A DNA stretch of 64,000 nt from Planctomycetaceae bacterium (GTDB lineage: Bacteria; Planctomycetota; Planctomycetia; Planctomycetales; Planctomycetaceae), in the NCBI GenBank assembly GCA_015485495.1, contig WFTL01000169.1, positions 28,023 to 92,022 on the forward strand. The letters run 5' to 3'. Below the pieces are notes generated by a model. It searched no databases. It was not told the origin of the DNA and saw nothing but the letters and a program-made list of their open reading frames with translations. A program made the translations under genes and the position numbers. This document shows, piece after piece, positions 27,024-36,287 of this stretch. Positions within the stretch are counted from its first letter, which is position 1. Every line of letters starts with the position of its first letter.

Positions 27024-27668
27024 TCACGGTTTCCGGCTCCCGCCGATTTCCGGTTCAGCCGGCCCTGGCGGCCGTCCGTTCAGATGTGTCCGCAGCCGTT
27101 GAAGCTGATCCGCCATCGGTTCCTGACGCGTCTGCAGATCTTCCCGAAGGGCCGGTTCCACCCGGATCCATCCAAACCGCGGACCGGGCTGCTGCATCAG
27201 GCCGGTCAGTTCTTCTTGCCATGATGTCCGGCCGTCCAGGGCGGCGACAGCCGGAAATCCGGCCGCCCGGGCCAGTTCCGCGAAATCGACGTTCAAAGAA
27301 CTGGCCGCCGTATTCTGGCCGCCCGTGATGTCATAGCAGTTGTTGTCGAGCAGAATCACGGTCAGGCCCCGGGCACCGGCAGCGACCACTGAGACAAGAC
27401 ACCCCAGATTCATCAGAAGCGAACCGTCTCCGGACAGAGCCAGAACCTGCCGCTGAGGCTGGCTCAGGACGATCCCCAGAGCCAGGGGGACGCAGCCGCC
27501 CATGGTGGACGGATTGAAATGCAGGTCCAGCGGATGACGGGTCAGCAAAGGCCACACGCGGGACGACCCCTGGTTGGTGACGACCACATCCGTTTCACCC
27601 CGCAGGTCCGCCAGAACCTGGAGAACATCTCGCAGAGGAATCGCCGCGGCTGAATCACACACTGCCAT
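27024..27668 (-). CDS. ThDP-dependent decarboxylase, beta (cofactor-binding) subunit, sulfopyruvate/phosphonopyruvate type
   Basis: Protein of 214 residues corresponding to the C-terminal (PP) domain of thiamine-diphosphate decarboxylases. The Mg/ThDP motif is present: GDG at 80-82 and NN at 109-110 (ILLDNNCYDITGG). It is similar in size and order to ComE, the beta subunit of sulfopyruvate decarboxylase, and to the C-terminal half of phosphonopyruvate decarboxylase. It needs the alpha subunit encoded immediately upstream: that stop is five bases before this ATG, with GGAG inside the end of the upstream gene. The 2-oxoacid substrate cannot be assigned from sequence. Confidence 0.88.
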   Translation of the reverse strand: MAVCDSAAAIPLRDVLQVLADLRGETDVVVTNQGSSRVWPLLTRHPLDLHFNPSTMGGCVPLALGIVLSQPQRQVLALSGDGSLLMNLGCLVSVVAAGARGLTVILLDNNCYDITGGQNTAASSLNVDFAELARAAGFPAVAALDGRTSWQEELTGLMQQPGPRFGWIRVEPALREDLQTRQEPMADQLQRLRTHLNGRPPGPAEPEIGGSRKP

Positions 27669-27673
27669 CAGAA

Positions 27674-28153
27674 TCACTCCGCCAGAAGAATGAAACCGGC
27701 CCGATGTTCGTTCCGACACTGCGTCAGATGACTTCGCAGCAACGGCCGGTCATCCGGACAAGCAATGAGCCGCCAGTCGAGCTGCCATGCGTCGAGAATC
27801 GGTTCGGCGAACCGGCGGGCCGTGTCGGTCGAATGCGGGGTGAGCCAGTTGCGGGCTCCAATCAGCGCTGCGACAGGCATGTTCAGATCGTAAACCACGT
27901 TCCGCAGGGCATCGCCGGATTCGTACAGCCCGGTCGTCTGCATCATGACCAGTGGCCGGCGGCCGCCCAGCATGAGTCCGGCGGCCAGCGGCCAGGCCTC
28001 CCCCTCACGACACACCCGCAGCAGCGACAGACCCTTCTCGGATTCCAGAGCCGATTCCCAGCGGCCCATGTCCGTGTCGGGAATCCAGATCACATCCGTG
28101 ATTCCCAGTGCTGTCAGTTCTGCCGCAATCTGATCACCGGTGAAAATCTGCAT
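27674..28153 (-). CDS. ThDP-dependent decarboxylase, alpha (pyrimidine-binding) subunit
   Basis: Protein of 159 residues equivalent to the N-terminal (PYR) domain. The glutamate that activates the thiamine pyrimidine ring is probably E50 in VCREGEAWPLAAG. The following segment (GGRRPLVMMQTTGLYESGDAL) is characteristic of the ComD/phosphonopyruvate decarboxylase group. Split PYR/PP genes are typical of sulfopyruvate decarboxylase. The ATG (28153) directly follows the TGA of the upstream VWA gene with no intervening base. Confidence 0.88.
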   Translation of the reverse strand: MQIFTGDQIAAELTALGITDVIWIPDTDMGRWESALESEKGLSLLRVCREGEAWPLAAGLMLGGRRPLVMMQTTGLYESGDALRNVVYDLNMPVAALIGARNWLTPHSTDTARRFAEPILDAWQLDWRLIACPDDRPLLRSHLTQCRNEHRAGFILLAE

Positions 28154-30400
28154 TCAGACAAGTCCGCTTTTCTTCCGCAGTGCCCATTCGGCTGTCAGCA
28201 GTCCGCTGAACAGCAGAAGGATATACCAGTTATCCCACAGGTTCACGCGCGTCGATCGTTCCATCTGAAGCCCCGGCATGCCTCCGACCGCCCAGTTCTC
28301 AAGACGTTCCAGAAGCTGCTCCGGAGTCAGACTGTCCCCGCCGCTGTGCCAGGCGAGATTCTTCATCATTTCCGGATCGGCCGACGGATTGTCCAGTTCC
28401 GGATCGCGGGCATTGACCAGAAACCGCGTCATCGTCTGGTGCCGCTGCCCCTGAAACGCCGCTTCCATGCGGACCCAGTAGTCGCCGGCCAGCTGAGTAT
28501 CGGTGAACTCGGCCGTGAAATGGTCTCCGTCGCGACTGCCTTCCACCGTCCGGGCCGTGCCGTCGGGCCCCGTGATGGTCAGCCGAAAGTCCGCATCAGT
28601 CACCGGCTGTCCGCTGTCGTCGCGGGCTCCGAATCGCAGCTCCACCGGACGTCCCGAAGTGGTATCCCGCGGCGACGCTTCCAGCCAGACAGGGCCGTCG
28701 GTGTCCTGGTCCTTGCGAGTGATCCACAGGATCACCTGCCGCCAGAACCGTCCGGCGATCTCACGCCCGTTGGCGGCCTGAACCGCCCAGTGCCAGGTGG
28801 TGTCGCCGGCAAAGGCCATCACGCGTGAACGACCGGTGTCCTGAGCCACAAGAAGCGGTGTCCCTTCCGGGGTTTCCGCCAGAACCTGAGCCAGGGACGC
28901 TTCTTTGCGCAGCTGCAGTCTGGTGGCTCCTCCCAGTGGCGGCAGTTCTTCCCAGCGCTGCCGGTTGACTTCAGGAGGAGCGATCTGCATGACAGAATGC
29001 CGCAGTCCCTGAGCCGTTGGCAGCATGCGGACCTCACCGGTCAGCTGTTCCACGGTCGCTTCCACGTCAACGGGAAGCAGCCTGGAAATGCTGTGCTTCT
29101 GATACCCTCCGGCCCCGTAATTGCTGCTGCCGCCGATCATCATCAGTCCGGCGCCAAAACGGCAGCACTGTTCGATCTTCTTCAGACGATCCGCCCCGAA
29201 CACCTCGGCTGGAACATCTCCAATCAGATAGGCGTCGACCTGTCCGGGTGTGAACCACGATTCGTCAAAACGATTGCGGTCCTGGAAGCGTCCTGTGAAC
29301 AGAGGCTGAAAATCGAGCTGCACCCGATCGCTGACCGTGATGCTGCGAAGGAATTTCACTTCCGGACGGAGCCGATCGAAATAGACGACACGAATTCCGC
29401 CCTGGCGCACGCGAATGATGGTTTCCACACGATTGTTGGTCGGCCGCGCTTCGTCTTCCAGAACATCGACGTGAACGGCCACCTTCCAGTCGCCCGGTCG
29501 CGGCGGCACGAAACTCAGATCCACCAGCTGATCGAAGTTGTCGCTGTCGGCCGTGATGTCCACCTGCGACCGATTGCGGGAATCCGGAGGAACCGGCTGC
29601 ATGGTTCCGGAGGCATCCTGCCGTTCTCGCGGAGCTTCCAGAAACACGCGCACCCGAAGCTGCCGACCCGCGGCCCCCACGGCCTTCAGGCGCACCGACA
29701 AAGGAACTTCATTGCGGACAAACACATCCGGCGGAACATCCAGTTCTGTCACGGCGGCATCCACGCCCGCTGATGCAACGCTGCTGCTGCCGAAAACCGT
29801 TGTGTAGACAGGAACGTTGTCCCGTCCCAGACGGCGGGCCAGAGGCACCGGGTCCCGGGCATCACGGCCCACAGCCGCCTGGCGGCCGTCGCCCAGCAGT
29901 ATGACGACCGCCTGACCGGCACCGCCGATGTCATCCAGCACTCCCTCCAGCGCATTCGCAATCGATGTGACGGCACCATCCGGCTGCGGCGGTTCATCCG
30001 ATGGCACCTGAAGGGTGTCGGAATACACTCGGTAACGAATGTCGACGGCATCCCGCAGCCGCTCCAGAGAACGCTGCGCCTGGCTGAGCACCTTCTGCTG
30101 GTGTTCGAAACGCGACAGTCCGCTCACGGCGTCTCTGGTCCGCATGCTGCGGCTGACATCGGAAAGAACATAGATGACCGAATCGCTGCGGTCTTCATGT
30201 GTCAGCCGGACAGACGGACGCAGCATGAGCAGCATGAGAAGAGCCGTCACGGCCAGACGCAGACCGGTCAGCAGACGCCGCCGCCGCTGCGGCAGATGAC
30301 GAATCTGTCCGCGATATCCGGCCAGCAGCACACTGACCAGCCCCGCACAGCACAGGACGACAGCAGGCCAGGACCAGACAGGATCAACACTGATGTTCAT
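28154..30400 (-). CDS. membrane protein with VWA and glutamine-amidotransferase-like domains
   Basis: Protein of 748 residues. Two N-terminal transmembrane helices (about 10-28 and 45-62) precede a von Willebrand A domain with an intact MIDAS motif, DVSRS at 81-85. A class I glutamine-amidotransferase-like fold lies at about 380-560 ([13 protein letters not shown]), followed by Ig-like beta sequence and a C-terminal transmembrane helix ([14 protein letters not shown]). Such proteins are common in Planctomycetes, usually in MoxR-DUF58-TgpA operons. Here it lies between an LldP permease (ATGA overlap) and the decarboxylase subunits (TGA directly followed by ATG), an atypical setting. Role unknown. 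Confidence 0.88.
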   Translation of the reverse strand: MNISVDPVWSWPAVVLCCAGLVSVLLAGYRGQIRHLPQRRRRLLTGLRLAVTALLMLLMLRPSVRLTHEDRSDSVIYVLSDVSRSMRTRDAVSGLSRFEHQQKVLSQAQRSLERLRDAVDIRYRVYSDTLQVPSDEPPQPDGAVTSIANALEGVLDDIGGAGQAVVILLGDGRQAAVGRDARDPVPLARRLGRDNVPVYTTVFGSSSVASAGVDAAVTELDVPPDVFVRNEVPLSVRLKAVGAAGRQLRVRVFLEAPRERQDASGTMQPVPPDSRNRSQVDITADSDNFDQLVDLSFVPPRPGDWKVAVHVDVLEDEARPTNNRVETIIRVRQGGIRVVYFDRLRPEVKFLRSITVSDRVQLDFQPLFTGRFQDRNRFDESWFTPGQVDAYLIGDVPAEVFGADRLKKIEQCCRFGAGLMMIGGSSNYGAGGYQKHSISRLLPVDVEATVEQLTGEVRMLPTAQGLRHSVMQIAPPEVNRQRWEELPPLGGATRLQLRKEASLAQVLAETPEGTPLLVAQDTGRSRVMAFAGDTTWHWAVQAANGREIAGRFWRQVILWITRKDQDTDGPVWLEASPRDTTSGRPVELRFGARDDSGQPVTDADFRLTITGPDGTARTVEGSRDGDHFTAEFTDTQLAGDYWVRMEAAFQGQRHQTMTRFLVNARDPELDNPSADPEMMKNLAWHSGGDSLTPEQLLERLENWAVGGMPGLQMERSTRVNLWDNWYILLLFSGLLTAEWALRKKSGLV

Positions 30401-32148
30401 GCAGCCACACGGCAGAGAAACAGACCGAGAAGACCGGCAGCCCCCGCATAATACAGAAATACGAGCACTGTGCGCCGAATGACCAGTCCTTCCTGACCGA
30501 CCAGGCCGACCACGGCCAGAGCGGCCACCACGTTGTGAACACAGATCGTGTTTCCTGCCGCTCCGCCGACCGCCTGAAGCGCCACCACCCAGAACGGATC
30601 CGTACCGATCTGCTGTCCCACTTCGAACTGAAGCGGGGCCAGCATCATGTTGCTCAGCGTGTTGCTGCCGGCAATGAAAGCTCCCAGTCCTCCCACAGCC
30701 GGTGCGACAGCCGGCCAGGCCGATCCGATCGCTTCGGAAAGTGCCTTCGCCAGCACGACAGGCATCGTGTCCAGCCCCGCTGCCCCGTCGGCCGAACCGG
30801 TGAAGATGCGCACCATGGGCACAGCGAAAATGAGAGCCGTCGATGCCTGAAGTGTGGTGGCCGCTGCCTCCCGGACCGCCCGCTGAAGCTGCCCCGCCTG
30901 CATGCGGTGCAGCACAGCCGTCATCCCGCAGACAGCGAGAAACGCGGCCGCCGGGGAGGCCAGCAGCGCGTGACGGATACTGACGGATGTGCCAAAGAGC
31001 CCGGCCAGATGAATGGTGACCGACTCATGACGCAGCCACGCAGCGATCGGAAGCGCAGGCAGCCGGGACAGCAGCAGCACGCCCGCCAGAAGCACGTAGG
31101 GCACACAGGCCAGAAACAGTCCCGGACGGTTCTTCGGTGGTGAATCGCGGTGCTCCGCCGGTGATTCCTGCAGATCTTCCGATGCGCCGCCGGATTCTTC
31201 AGCAGCCGCGGAACCCGATTCCTGACCGGCCTGCTGTCCACACCCGTCCTGGACCGGAAATGTCCAGGGCCGGCCCGCCGGAATGCAGATGCCTTTTCGT
31301 GCAGCCGTGACGACGATCGCCAGCCCCGCCATGCTGCCCAGCAGAGACGGAAATTCGGGGCCCAGGAAACGCGCGGCCGCCACATAGGGGATCGTCATGG
31401 CCAATCCGGCCAGCAGAGCAAAACGCCAAGCCGCCAGTCCATCACGAATGGATCGCCGCTCCCCGAAAAATCGTGTCAGCAGACAGACCAGAATCAGCGG
31501 AATGAACGTTCCGACCGCACCGTGAATCACGGCCACCCGAAAACCGATGTCGGCCAGCAGTTCGGGAGCCGTGGTCGACAGCCCCGCCCGCGCCGCGGCT
31601 GCTGCCACGGACGATTCCGGCACCAGACCGTCCTGAAGACCCAGACCGCTCGCAACTCCCAGAAGAATGGGTGTCCCCAGAGCTCCGAATGACACCGGTG
31701 TGCTCTGAATGGTCATGCCGCACAGTACGGCGGCCAGAGGCGGAAATCGCAGTGTGATCAGCAGCGGGACAGCCACAGCAGCGGGCGTTCCGAAACCGGC
31801 AGACCCCTCGATGAACGATCCGAACAGCCAGGCCACAATGATCGCCTGCACCCGCTGGTCTTCTGTGATGCGAGTGAAACCGGATCGAATCGTTTCCACT
31901 GCTCCACTCTGCTGCAGACAGTTCAGCAGCAGAATCGCTCCGAATATGATCAGCAGCAGCTCGCAGGCAATGCCGACGCCCTGCAGCCCGAAAGCCGCGA
32001 TCTGAACCGGATGGAGCTGCCAGGCCTGCCAGGCGACCAGGGCCACCGTCAGCAGGGCCAGCGGCATGGCCCGACTGGCCGGAACACGCAGCAGCACGAT
32101 CAGGACGGCAGTCACCAGAAGCGGCAGCGCGGCCAGAAAGGGAAACAT
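30397..32148 (-). CDS. LldP-family L-lactate/glycolate-type permease
   Basis: Polytopic membrane protein of about 583 residues with 12-14 predicted helices. The family signature is clear in [25 protein letters not shown] and in the C-terminal [19 protein letters not shown]. LldP carriers import L-lactate, D-lactate or glycolate with protons. A cytoplasmic or periplasmic hydrophilic insertion rich in Glu, Ser and Ala sits at about residues 305-345, longer than usual. I chose ATG 32148; an in-frame TTG at 32157 is three codons earlier. The gene heads a run with the VWA protein and the split ThDP decarboxylase, so its cargo may be a hydroxy or sulfonated acid related to that enzyme; this is inference. 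Confidence 0.93.
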   Translation of the reverse strand: MFPFLAALPLLVTAVLIVLLRVPASRAMPLALLTVALVAWQAWQLHPVQIAAFGLQGVGIACELLLIIFGAILLLNCLQQSGAVETIRSGFTRITEDQRVQAIIVAWLFGSFIEGSAGFGTPAAVAVPLLITLRFPPLAAVLCGMTIQSTPVSFGALGTPILLGVASGLGLQDGLVPESSVAAAAARAGLSTTAPELLADIGFRVAVIHGAVGTFIPLILVCLLTRFFGERRSIRDGLAAWRFALLAGLAMTIPYVAAARFLGPEFPSLLGSMAGLAIVVTAARKGICIPAGRPWTFPVQDGCGQQAGQESGSAAAEESGGASEDLQESPAEHRDSPPKNRPGLFLACVPYVLLAGVLLLSRLPALPIAAWLRHESVTIHLAGLFGTSVSIRHALLASPAAAFLAVCGMTAVLHRMQAGQLQRAVREAAATTLQASTALIFAVPMVRIFTGSADGAAGLDTMPVVLAKALSEAIGSAWPAVAPAVGGLGAFIAGSNTLSNMMLAPLQFEVGQQIGTDPFWVVALQAVGGAAGNTICVHNVVAALAVVGLVGQEGLVIRRTVLVFLYYAGAAGLLGLFLCRVAA

Positions 32149-32238
32149 GAAAACCAATGTCCTGACTGAAAGAGAACAACGCCGATGGGAGCCGTCCCTG
32201 CCCGCACTGTCTGCCTCCGGAAAAAAATCGGCCCGGCG

Positions 32239-33051
32239 TCAGTTGAGATGCCGGATGCGGATGTTCCGGAACTCCGCGAACATGGGACGTCCGGCGTGAA
32301 GCTGAAGAGCCAGCACACCGCTGCGCAGCGCCCGATCCGGTGAATCGGTGAAGTCCACAATGAGACGATTGTTGAGATAATGGCGGATGTGGGTGCCTTC
32401 CGCACGAATGACCACGTCGTTCCAGTCGTTCAGTCGAAACAGCCGACGAAACTCGTCCGCTGTGATCAGGACCGTCCCGTCTGTTTCCAGGTGATCATCC
32501 ACCCAGCACCCTTTCTGACCGACCAGAATGATGCGTTTCCGGTTTCCCGTCAGACCGCCTTCGTCATAAACGAAGCCGGCCACATTCGGCAGATCCCGTT
32601 CATTGCGGATTTCGTGTTGATAACCGCGCACCACCCAGTTGTTGCGGGCCTGTTCCGCGGGGATGCGAACGGATCGGTACTGAATCCCCGAATTGTTCGT
32701 GTCGCTGCAGCGAAACGACAGCCGCAGTTCGAAATCGTTCGTTTCTCCTCCCTGCCAGATGAGAAACGTGTTGCCCCGGGCGCGAAGTTCTTCTGTGGTT
32801 TCCCCGTGAATCACGCCGTCGCGAACGCTCCACAGCCGCGGATCGCCGTCCCAGCCGCTCAGATCCCGCTCGTTGAAAATCGGCGTCATCCGGCCTTCCG
32901 GAGGAGCCGTGATCACGACCGATCCGCCCGGATCGGCGGCCACCGCATTCGAAGCCATGATCGGCAGACAGCACAGAACCGCCCACATGCCGACCACGCT
33001 TCGGATCCACGGCCGATACGTCACAGACAGCAGATGCCAGCAGAACACCAT
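32239..33051 (-). CDS. DUF1080 (3-keto-disaccharide hydrolase-like) exported protein
   Basis: Protein of about 270 residues. After a signal-like hydrophobic region (ending MASNAVAADPG) comes the DUF1080 jelly roll: FNERDLSGWDGDPRLWSVRDGVIHGE, then DFELRLSFRCSDTNNSGIQYRS and NDWNDVVIRAEGTHIRHYLN. This lectin-like concanavalin fold is abundant in Planctomycetes; some members hydrolyse 3-keto-glycosides. ATG 33051 has AAGGA nearby; ATG 32988 would give a shorter signal peptide. It lies about 90 bases upstream of the permease gene on the same strand. Confidence 0.92.
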   Translation of the reverse strand: MVFCWHLLSVTYRPWIRSVVGMWAVLCCLPIMASNAVAADPGGSVVITAPPEGRMTPIFNERDLSGWDGDPRLWSVRDGVIHGETTEELRARGNTFLIWQGGETNDFELRLSFRCSDTNNSGIQYRSVRIPAEQARNNWVVRGYQHEIRNERDLPNVAGFVYDEGGLTGNRKRIILVGQKGCWVDDHLETDGTVLITADEFRRLFRLNDWNDVVIRAEGTHIRHYLNNRLIVDFTDSPDRALRSGVLALQLHAGRPMFAEFRNIRIRHLN

Positions 33052-33572
33052 CTCATCCTTTCTGAAATCTGAAAACACGGCCCGACAGCCTGTTCTTCAG
33101 AACTCAGGCAGTTCGGATTCCGAAACCGGTTCCACGCAGCGAAGTGAATTCCTTCGGAAAGAAGACTCAGCCCCGCAGCGCCAACCTGTCAGATCACAGG
33201 ATGGTAAGCAGCAGCCCTTCGGGAAACCACTGGCCGCCCGGTTTCGAATGTCCAAAAGAACAGCAGCGGCCGTTCCGGATTGTTCGAAATCCGACATGTC
33301 TGCATTGCATCGAACAGGACGCGGCCCACGGCGGATTTTCCCGGATGCGGTCCCTGGACAGAAGGATGACTGAAGAATTCCGGATCCATCCGACAGCAAA
33401 AGCGGCCTCTGGAATTCATTCCCCGACAGGCACTGTCTACACTGCCGCCTCTTTCGGAACTGCGGCGGACGGTGGACGCTGAGATTGCCGTCGGTCGGGC
33501 AGCCGATTTTCCGGAACGCTGCGGGCGGTGACCGGTCGCAGCGCAATCTCCCCCTTTTTTCACCAGCTCCGC
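33052..33572. other. intergenic region between divergent genes
   Basis: About 520 bases between the DUF1080 gene (minus) and the aminotransferase gene (plus). I see no protein-like frame; open frames here are low in hydrophobic periodicity and rich in Arg and Ser, as expected for noncoding GC-rich DNA. It must carry two divergent promoters. No clear operator repeat was found. Confidence 0.4.
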
Positions 33573-34775
33573 ATGACTGATTCGCTGACTGCCTGTGACA
33601 TCCGGTGGCCTGCCTGGCCCGTTTTCGATCAGACCGAAGAAACGGCTCTGCTGGACGTTCTCCGGTCGGGAAAATGGTGGTTCGGAGAACGCGTCCGCCG
33701 ATTCGAAGCCGAATATGCCGCGTTCCAGGGATCCCGCTACGCGGTCACCTGCACCAACGGCACGACGGCTCTGGAAATGGCTCTGCGGGCTCTGGGTGTT
33801 GTCGAAGGCGATGAAGTCATCGTCCCCTGCTACAGCTTCATCGCCACCGCCAGTGCGGTGGTGACCGTGGGAGCCGTCCCGGTGTTCGCGGATATCTGCC
33901 CGGACTCCCTGTGCATCGACCCGGACGACGTGGAACGCAAAATCACGGACCGGACGAAGGCCGTGATCCCCGTCCACGTGGCCGGTCTCATCGCTGACAT
34001 GGACCGCCTGCAGAAGATTGCCGAAGCACATGATCTGGTTCTGCTGGAAGATGCAGCGCACGCCTGGGGCAGCCAGCTGGACGGCCGCGGCGCCGGCACG
34101 CTCAGCCGGGCCGGAACGTTCAGCTTTCAGGAAACCAAGAACATCACGGCGGGTGAAGGCGGCATTCTCGTCACCGACAGCGAAGAACTGGCGGATCTGT
34201 GCCGCAGTTTTACGCACTGCGGACGAGCGAAACGTTCGCAGTGGTACGACCACGACTACCTGGGCAGCAATCTGAGAATGACAGAATTTCAGGCGGCCAT
34301 CCTGAGCTGCCAGCTGGCCAGACTGAGCGACCAGATCGCCGTACGGGACGCCAATGCCGCTCGAATCAGCCACATCCTTTCCGGGCTGGACCTGATTCTT
34401 CCTCCGCCTGCTCCGCGAATGACCCGACGCAGCTGGCACATTTATATTTTTCGTCTGGGGCCGGAACGAGAACCGGTGCGGGATCGCATCGTGGAACGAC
34501 TGAATCAGGCCGGTGTTCCGGTTCTGGCCGGCTGGTATCGGCCGCTGTACCGCAACGTCGTGTTTCAGCGTGCCCACCAGGGACCGCCCCACGGCATCCG
34601 TTCTCCTCTGGCCGCACGAGGTGTCGATTACCGGACGACCGACTGTCCGGTCTGCGAACAGGTCTGTCGGGATGCCGTGTGGATTCCGCAGAATGTGCTG
34701 CTGGCGGATTCCGGCGATGTGGAACGGGCGGCCCGCATCATTCGCACCGTGATCGAACAGGAAAGCGGCAGATAA
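33573..34775 (+). CDS. DegT/DnrJ/EryC1/StrS family PLP-dependent sugar aminotransferase
   Basis: Protein of 400 residues. Members transfer an amino group to keto sugars bound to nucleotides, a step in making amino sugars for glycans or natural products. The PLP-binding lysine is K189 in FSFQETKNITAGEGG; GTTALEMALRALG and the EDAAHAWGS stretch (Asp binding the PLP ring) also match. The C-terminal RRSWHIYIFR segment is typical of the family. ATG 33573 fits the domain start. Its TAA is followed without any gap by the GTG start of the GH84 gene, so the two are very likely translationally coupled. The sugar substrate is not predictable from sequence. Confidence 0.93.
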   Translation: MTDSLTACDIRWPAWPVFDQTEETALLDVLRSGKWWFGERVRRFEAEYAAFQGSRYAVTCTNGTTALEMALRALGVVEGDEVIVPCYSFIATASAVVTVGAVPVFADICPDSLCIDPDDVERKITDRTKAVIPVHVAGLIADMDRLQKIAEAHDLVLLEDAAHAWGSQLDGRGAGTLSRAGTFSFQETKNITAGEGGILVTDSEELADLCRSFTHCGRAKRSQWYDHDYLGSNLRMTEFQAAILSCQLARLSDQIAVRDANAARISHILSGLDLILPPPAPRMTRRSWHIYIFRLGPEREPVRDRIVERLNQAGVPVLAGWYRPLYRNVVFQRAHQGPPHGIRSPLAARGVDYRTTDCPVCEQVCRDAVWIPQNVLLADSGDVERAARIIRTVIEQESGR

Positions 34776-36143
34776 GTGGCTGTCACAGAAGATTTTTTCG
34801 CCGGCGTCATCGAAGGGTTTTACGGCCGCCCGTGGTCTCAGGAGCAGCGCCGAATCCTGCTGCCCCGGATGGCTTCCTGGGGACTGAATACGTACTTCTA
34901 CTGCCCCAAGGACGATCTGAAACATCGGGCCATCTGGCGGCAGCCGTACGATGACCAGGAACTGGCGAGACTGGAGGAACTCATACGTCTCTGTGAACAC
35001 CACGGACTGCGATTCATCTATGGACTCAGTCCCGGACTGGACATCGAATTCTCGCGCCCCGAAGAATCTCAGGCCATTCTGAACCGCCTGAAACAGCTCA
35101 TGGATGTCGGTGCCCGGCATTTCGCTCTGCTGTTCGACGATCTTCCCGGACGGCTGTCGGAAGCCGACGAGACAGCCTTCGATTCTCTGGCCCAGGCTCA
35201 GTGCGCGGTCACGCAGACTGTGTTCGAATGGCTGCGGGAAAAGATTCCCGACAGCCGGATGCTTTTCTGTCCGACCCCTTACTGCGATCGCATGGATCGC
35301 TGGAACCTGGGGGGAGCCGGATACCTGGACGACATCGGCCGCTTTCTTCCCCAGGGAATCGACTGCCTGTGGACCGGTCCGGAAATCGTGTCCCACCGAA
35401 TCGATGCGGAATCGATCCGGGCCCTGACGAAACGGATCGGCCGGGCTCCGGTCATCTGGGACAACCTGCACGCAAACGATTACGACCTGCGCCGCGTCTA
35501 CTGCGGACCGTACAGCGGCCGACCGGCCGACACGATTCGCAGCGTGGCGGGCATCATGGCCAATGCCAACAACGAATTCGAACTGAACTACGTGCCGTTC
35601 CGCACCATGGCCCGGTGTCTGAACAGCCCCGATGACTACGAACCCCGAGCCGCCTTTGTGGAGGCGATCCGCGAATGGCATACACACTACGGTTCGGTCC
35701 GACGGGAACTGTCGGTGGACGACCTGCAGCTTCTGGCCGACTGTTATTATCTGCCGGCGACCGAAGGCGAGGAAGCTGTGGAACTGAAGGAGCTGGTTCG
35801 ACAGCTCCTTCAGACGCCTCCGGACACCTGGAAGGACGGCTGGAAACGTTTTCTCGACTGGCACAGGCGAATCGAATGCCTCTTCGAAACTCTCACGGAA
35901 CTGCACGACCGGGAGCTGTTCTATGCGTGGAGTCGCCGGGTGTGGGAACTGAGAGAAGAGATGGATCTCATTCGTGATGTGCTGACCCGTCTGCGGGCCG
36001 GGGAGGATCCGACGGAAGGGTTTGCTCTGGAGCATCATCTTCCGTTCACCTGCCGCGGCGGCATGGTCGCCGATCTGCAGCGACTGATTATGATGACACC
36101 GGATGGCCGGTTTCGTCCGGCGGCTGAGCAGCCGTCGGAATGA
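34776..36143 (+). CDS. cytoplasmic GH84 O-GlcNAcase-like beta-N-acetylglucosaminidase
   Basis: Protein of 455 residues without signal peptide. It starts directly with the GH84 core (FFAGVIEGFYGRPW). Human O-GlcNAcase residues have clear counterparts: the catalytic pair D121-D122 in ALLFDDLPG (human 174/175), K45 in PKDDLKHR, N230 and D235 in IWDNLHANDYD, and N271 in EFELNYV. Homology goes on past the catalytic barrel into the helical stalk: LSVDDLQLLADCYYLP matches the human LEDLQLLADLFYLP segment, and RGGMVADLQRL matches RGGLAGEFQRL. Substrate-assisted cleavage of beta-N-acetylglucosamine is expected, using the N-acetyl group. Most characterised bacterial GH84 enzymes are exported; this one is not. 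GTG start abuts the upstream TAA. Confidence 0.92.
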   Translation: MAVTEDFFAGVIEGFYGRPWSQEQRRILLPRMASWGLNTYFYCPKDDLKHRAIWRQPYDDQELARLEELIRLCEHHGLRFIYGLSPGLDIEFSRPEESQAILNRLKQLMDVGARHFALLFDDLPGRLSEADETAFDSLAQAQCAVTQTVFEWLREKIPDSRMLFCPTPYCDRMDRWNLGGAGYLDDIGRFLPQGIDCLWTGPEIVSHRIDAESIRALTKRIGRAPVIWDNLHANDYDLRRVYCGPYSGRPADTIRSVAGIMANANNEFELNYVPFRTMARCLNSPDDYEPRAAFVEAIREWHTHYGSVRRELSVDDLQLLADCYYLPATEGEEAVELKELVRQLLQTPPDTWKDGWKRFLDWHRRIECLFETLTELHDRELFYAWSRRVWELREEMDLIRDVLTRLRAGEDPTEGFALEHHLPFTCRGGMVADLQRLIMMTPDGRFRPAAEQPSE

Positions 36144-36287
36144 TCGGACTGCTCAGGATGACTCCGTGAACCGGTGCGTGCGAAACAGAACAAAGCCGCC
36201 GGTTCGGATACGGAAACCGGTCGGCAGGCAACTGGTGGATTCTGCAGATCTCCATCTTCCCCGCACCGATTCTTCAGGAAGACCATT

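Noticed and set aside
33189..36038. Minus-strand open frame of 949 codons
   Set aside because: It lies antisense to the aminotransferase and GH84 genes, both of which have clear family motifs. Its translation has no domain character; such long antisense frames are common in GC-rich coding DNA.
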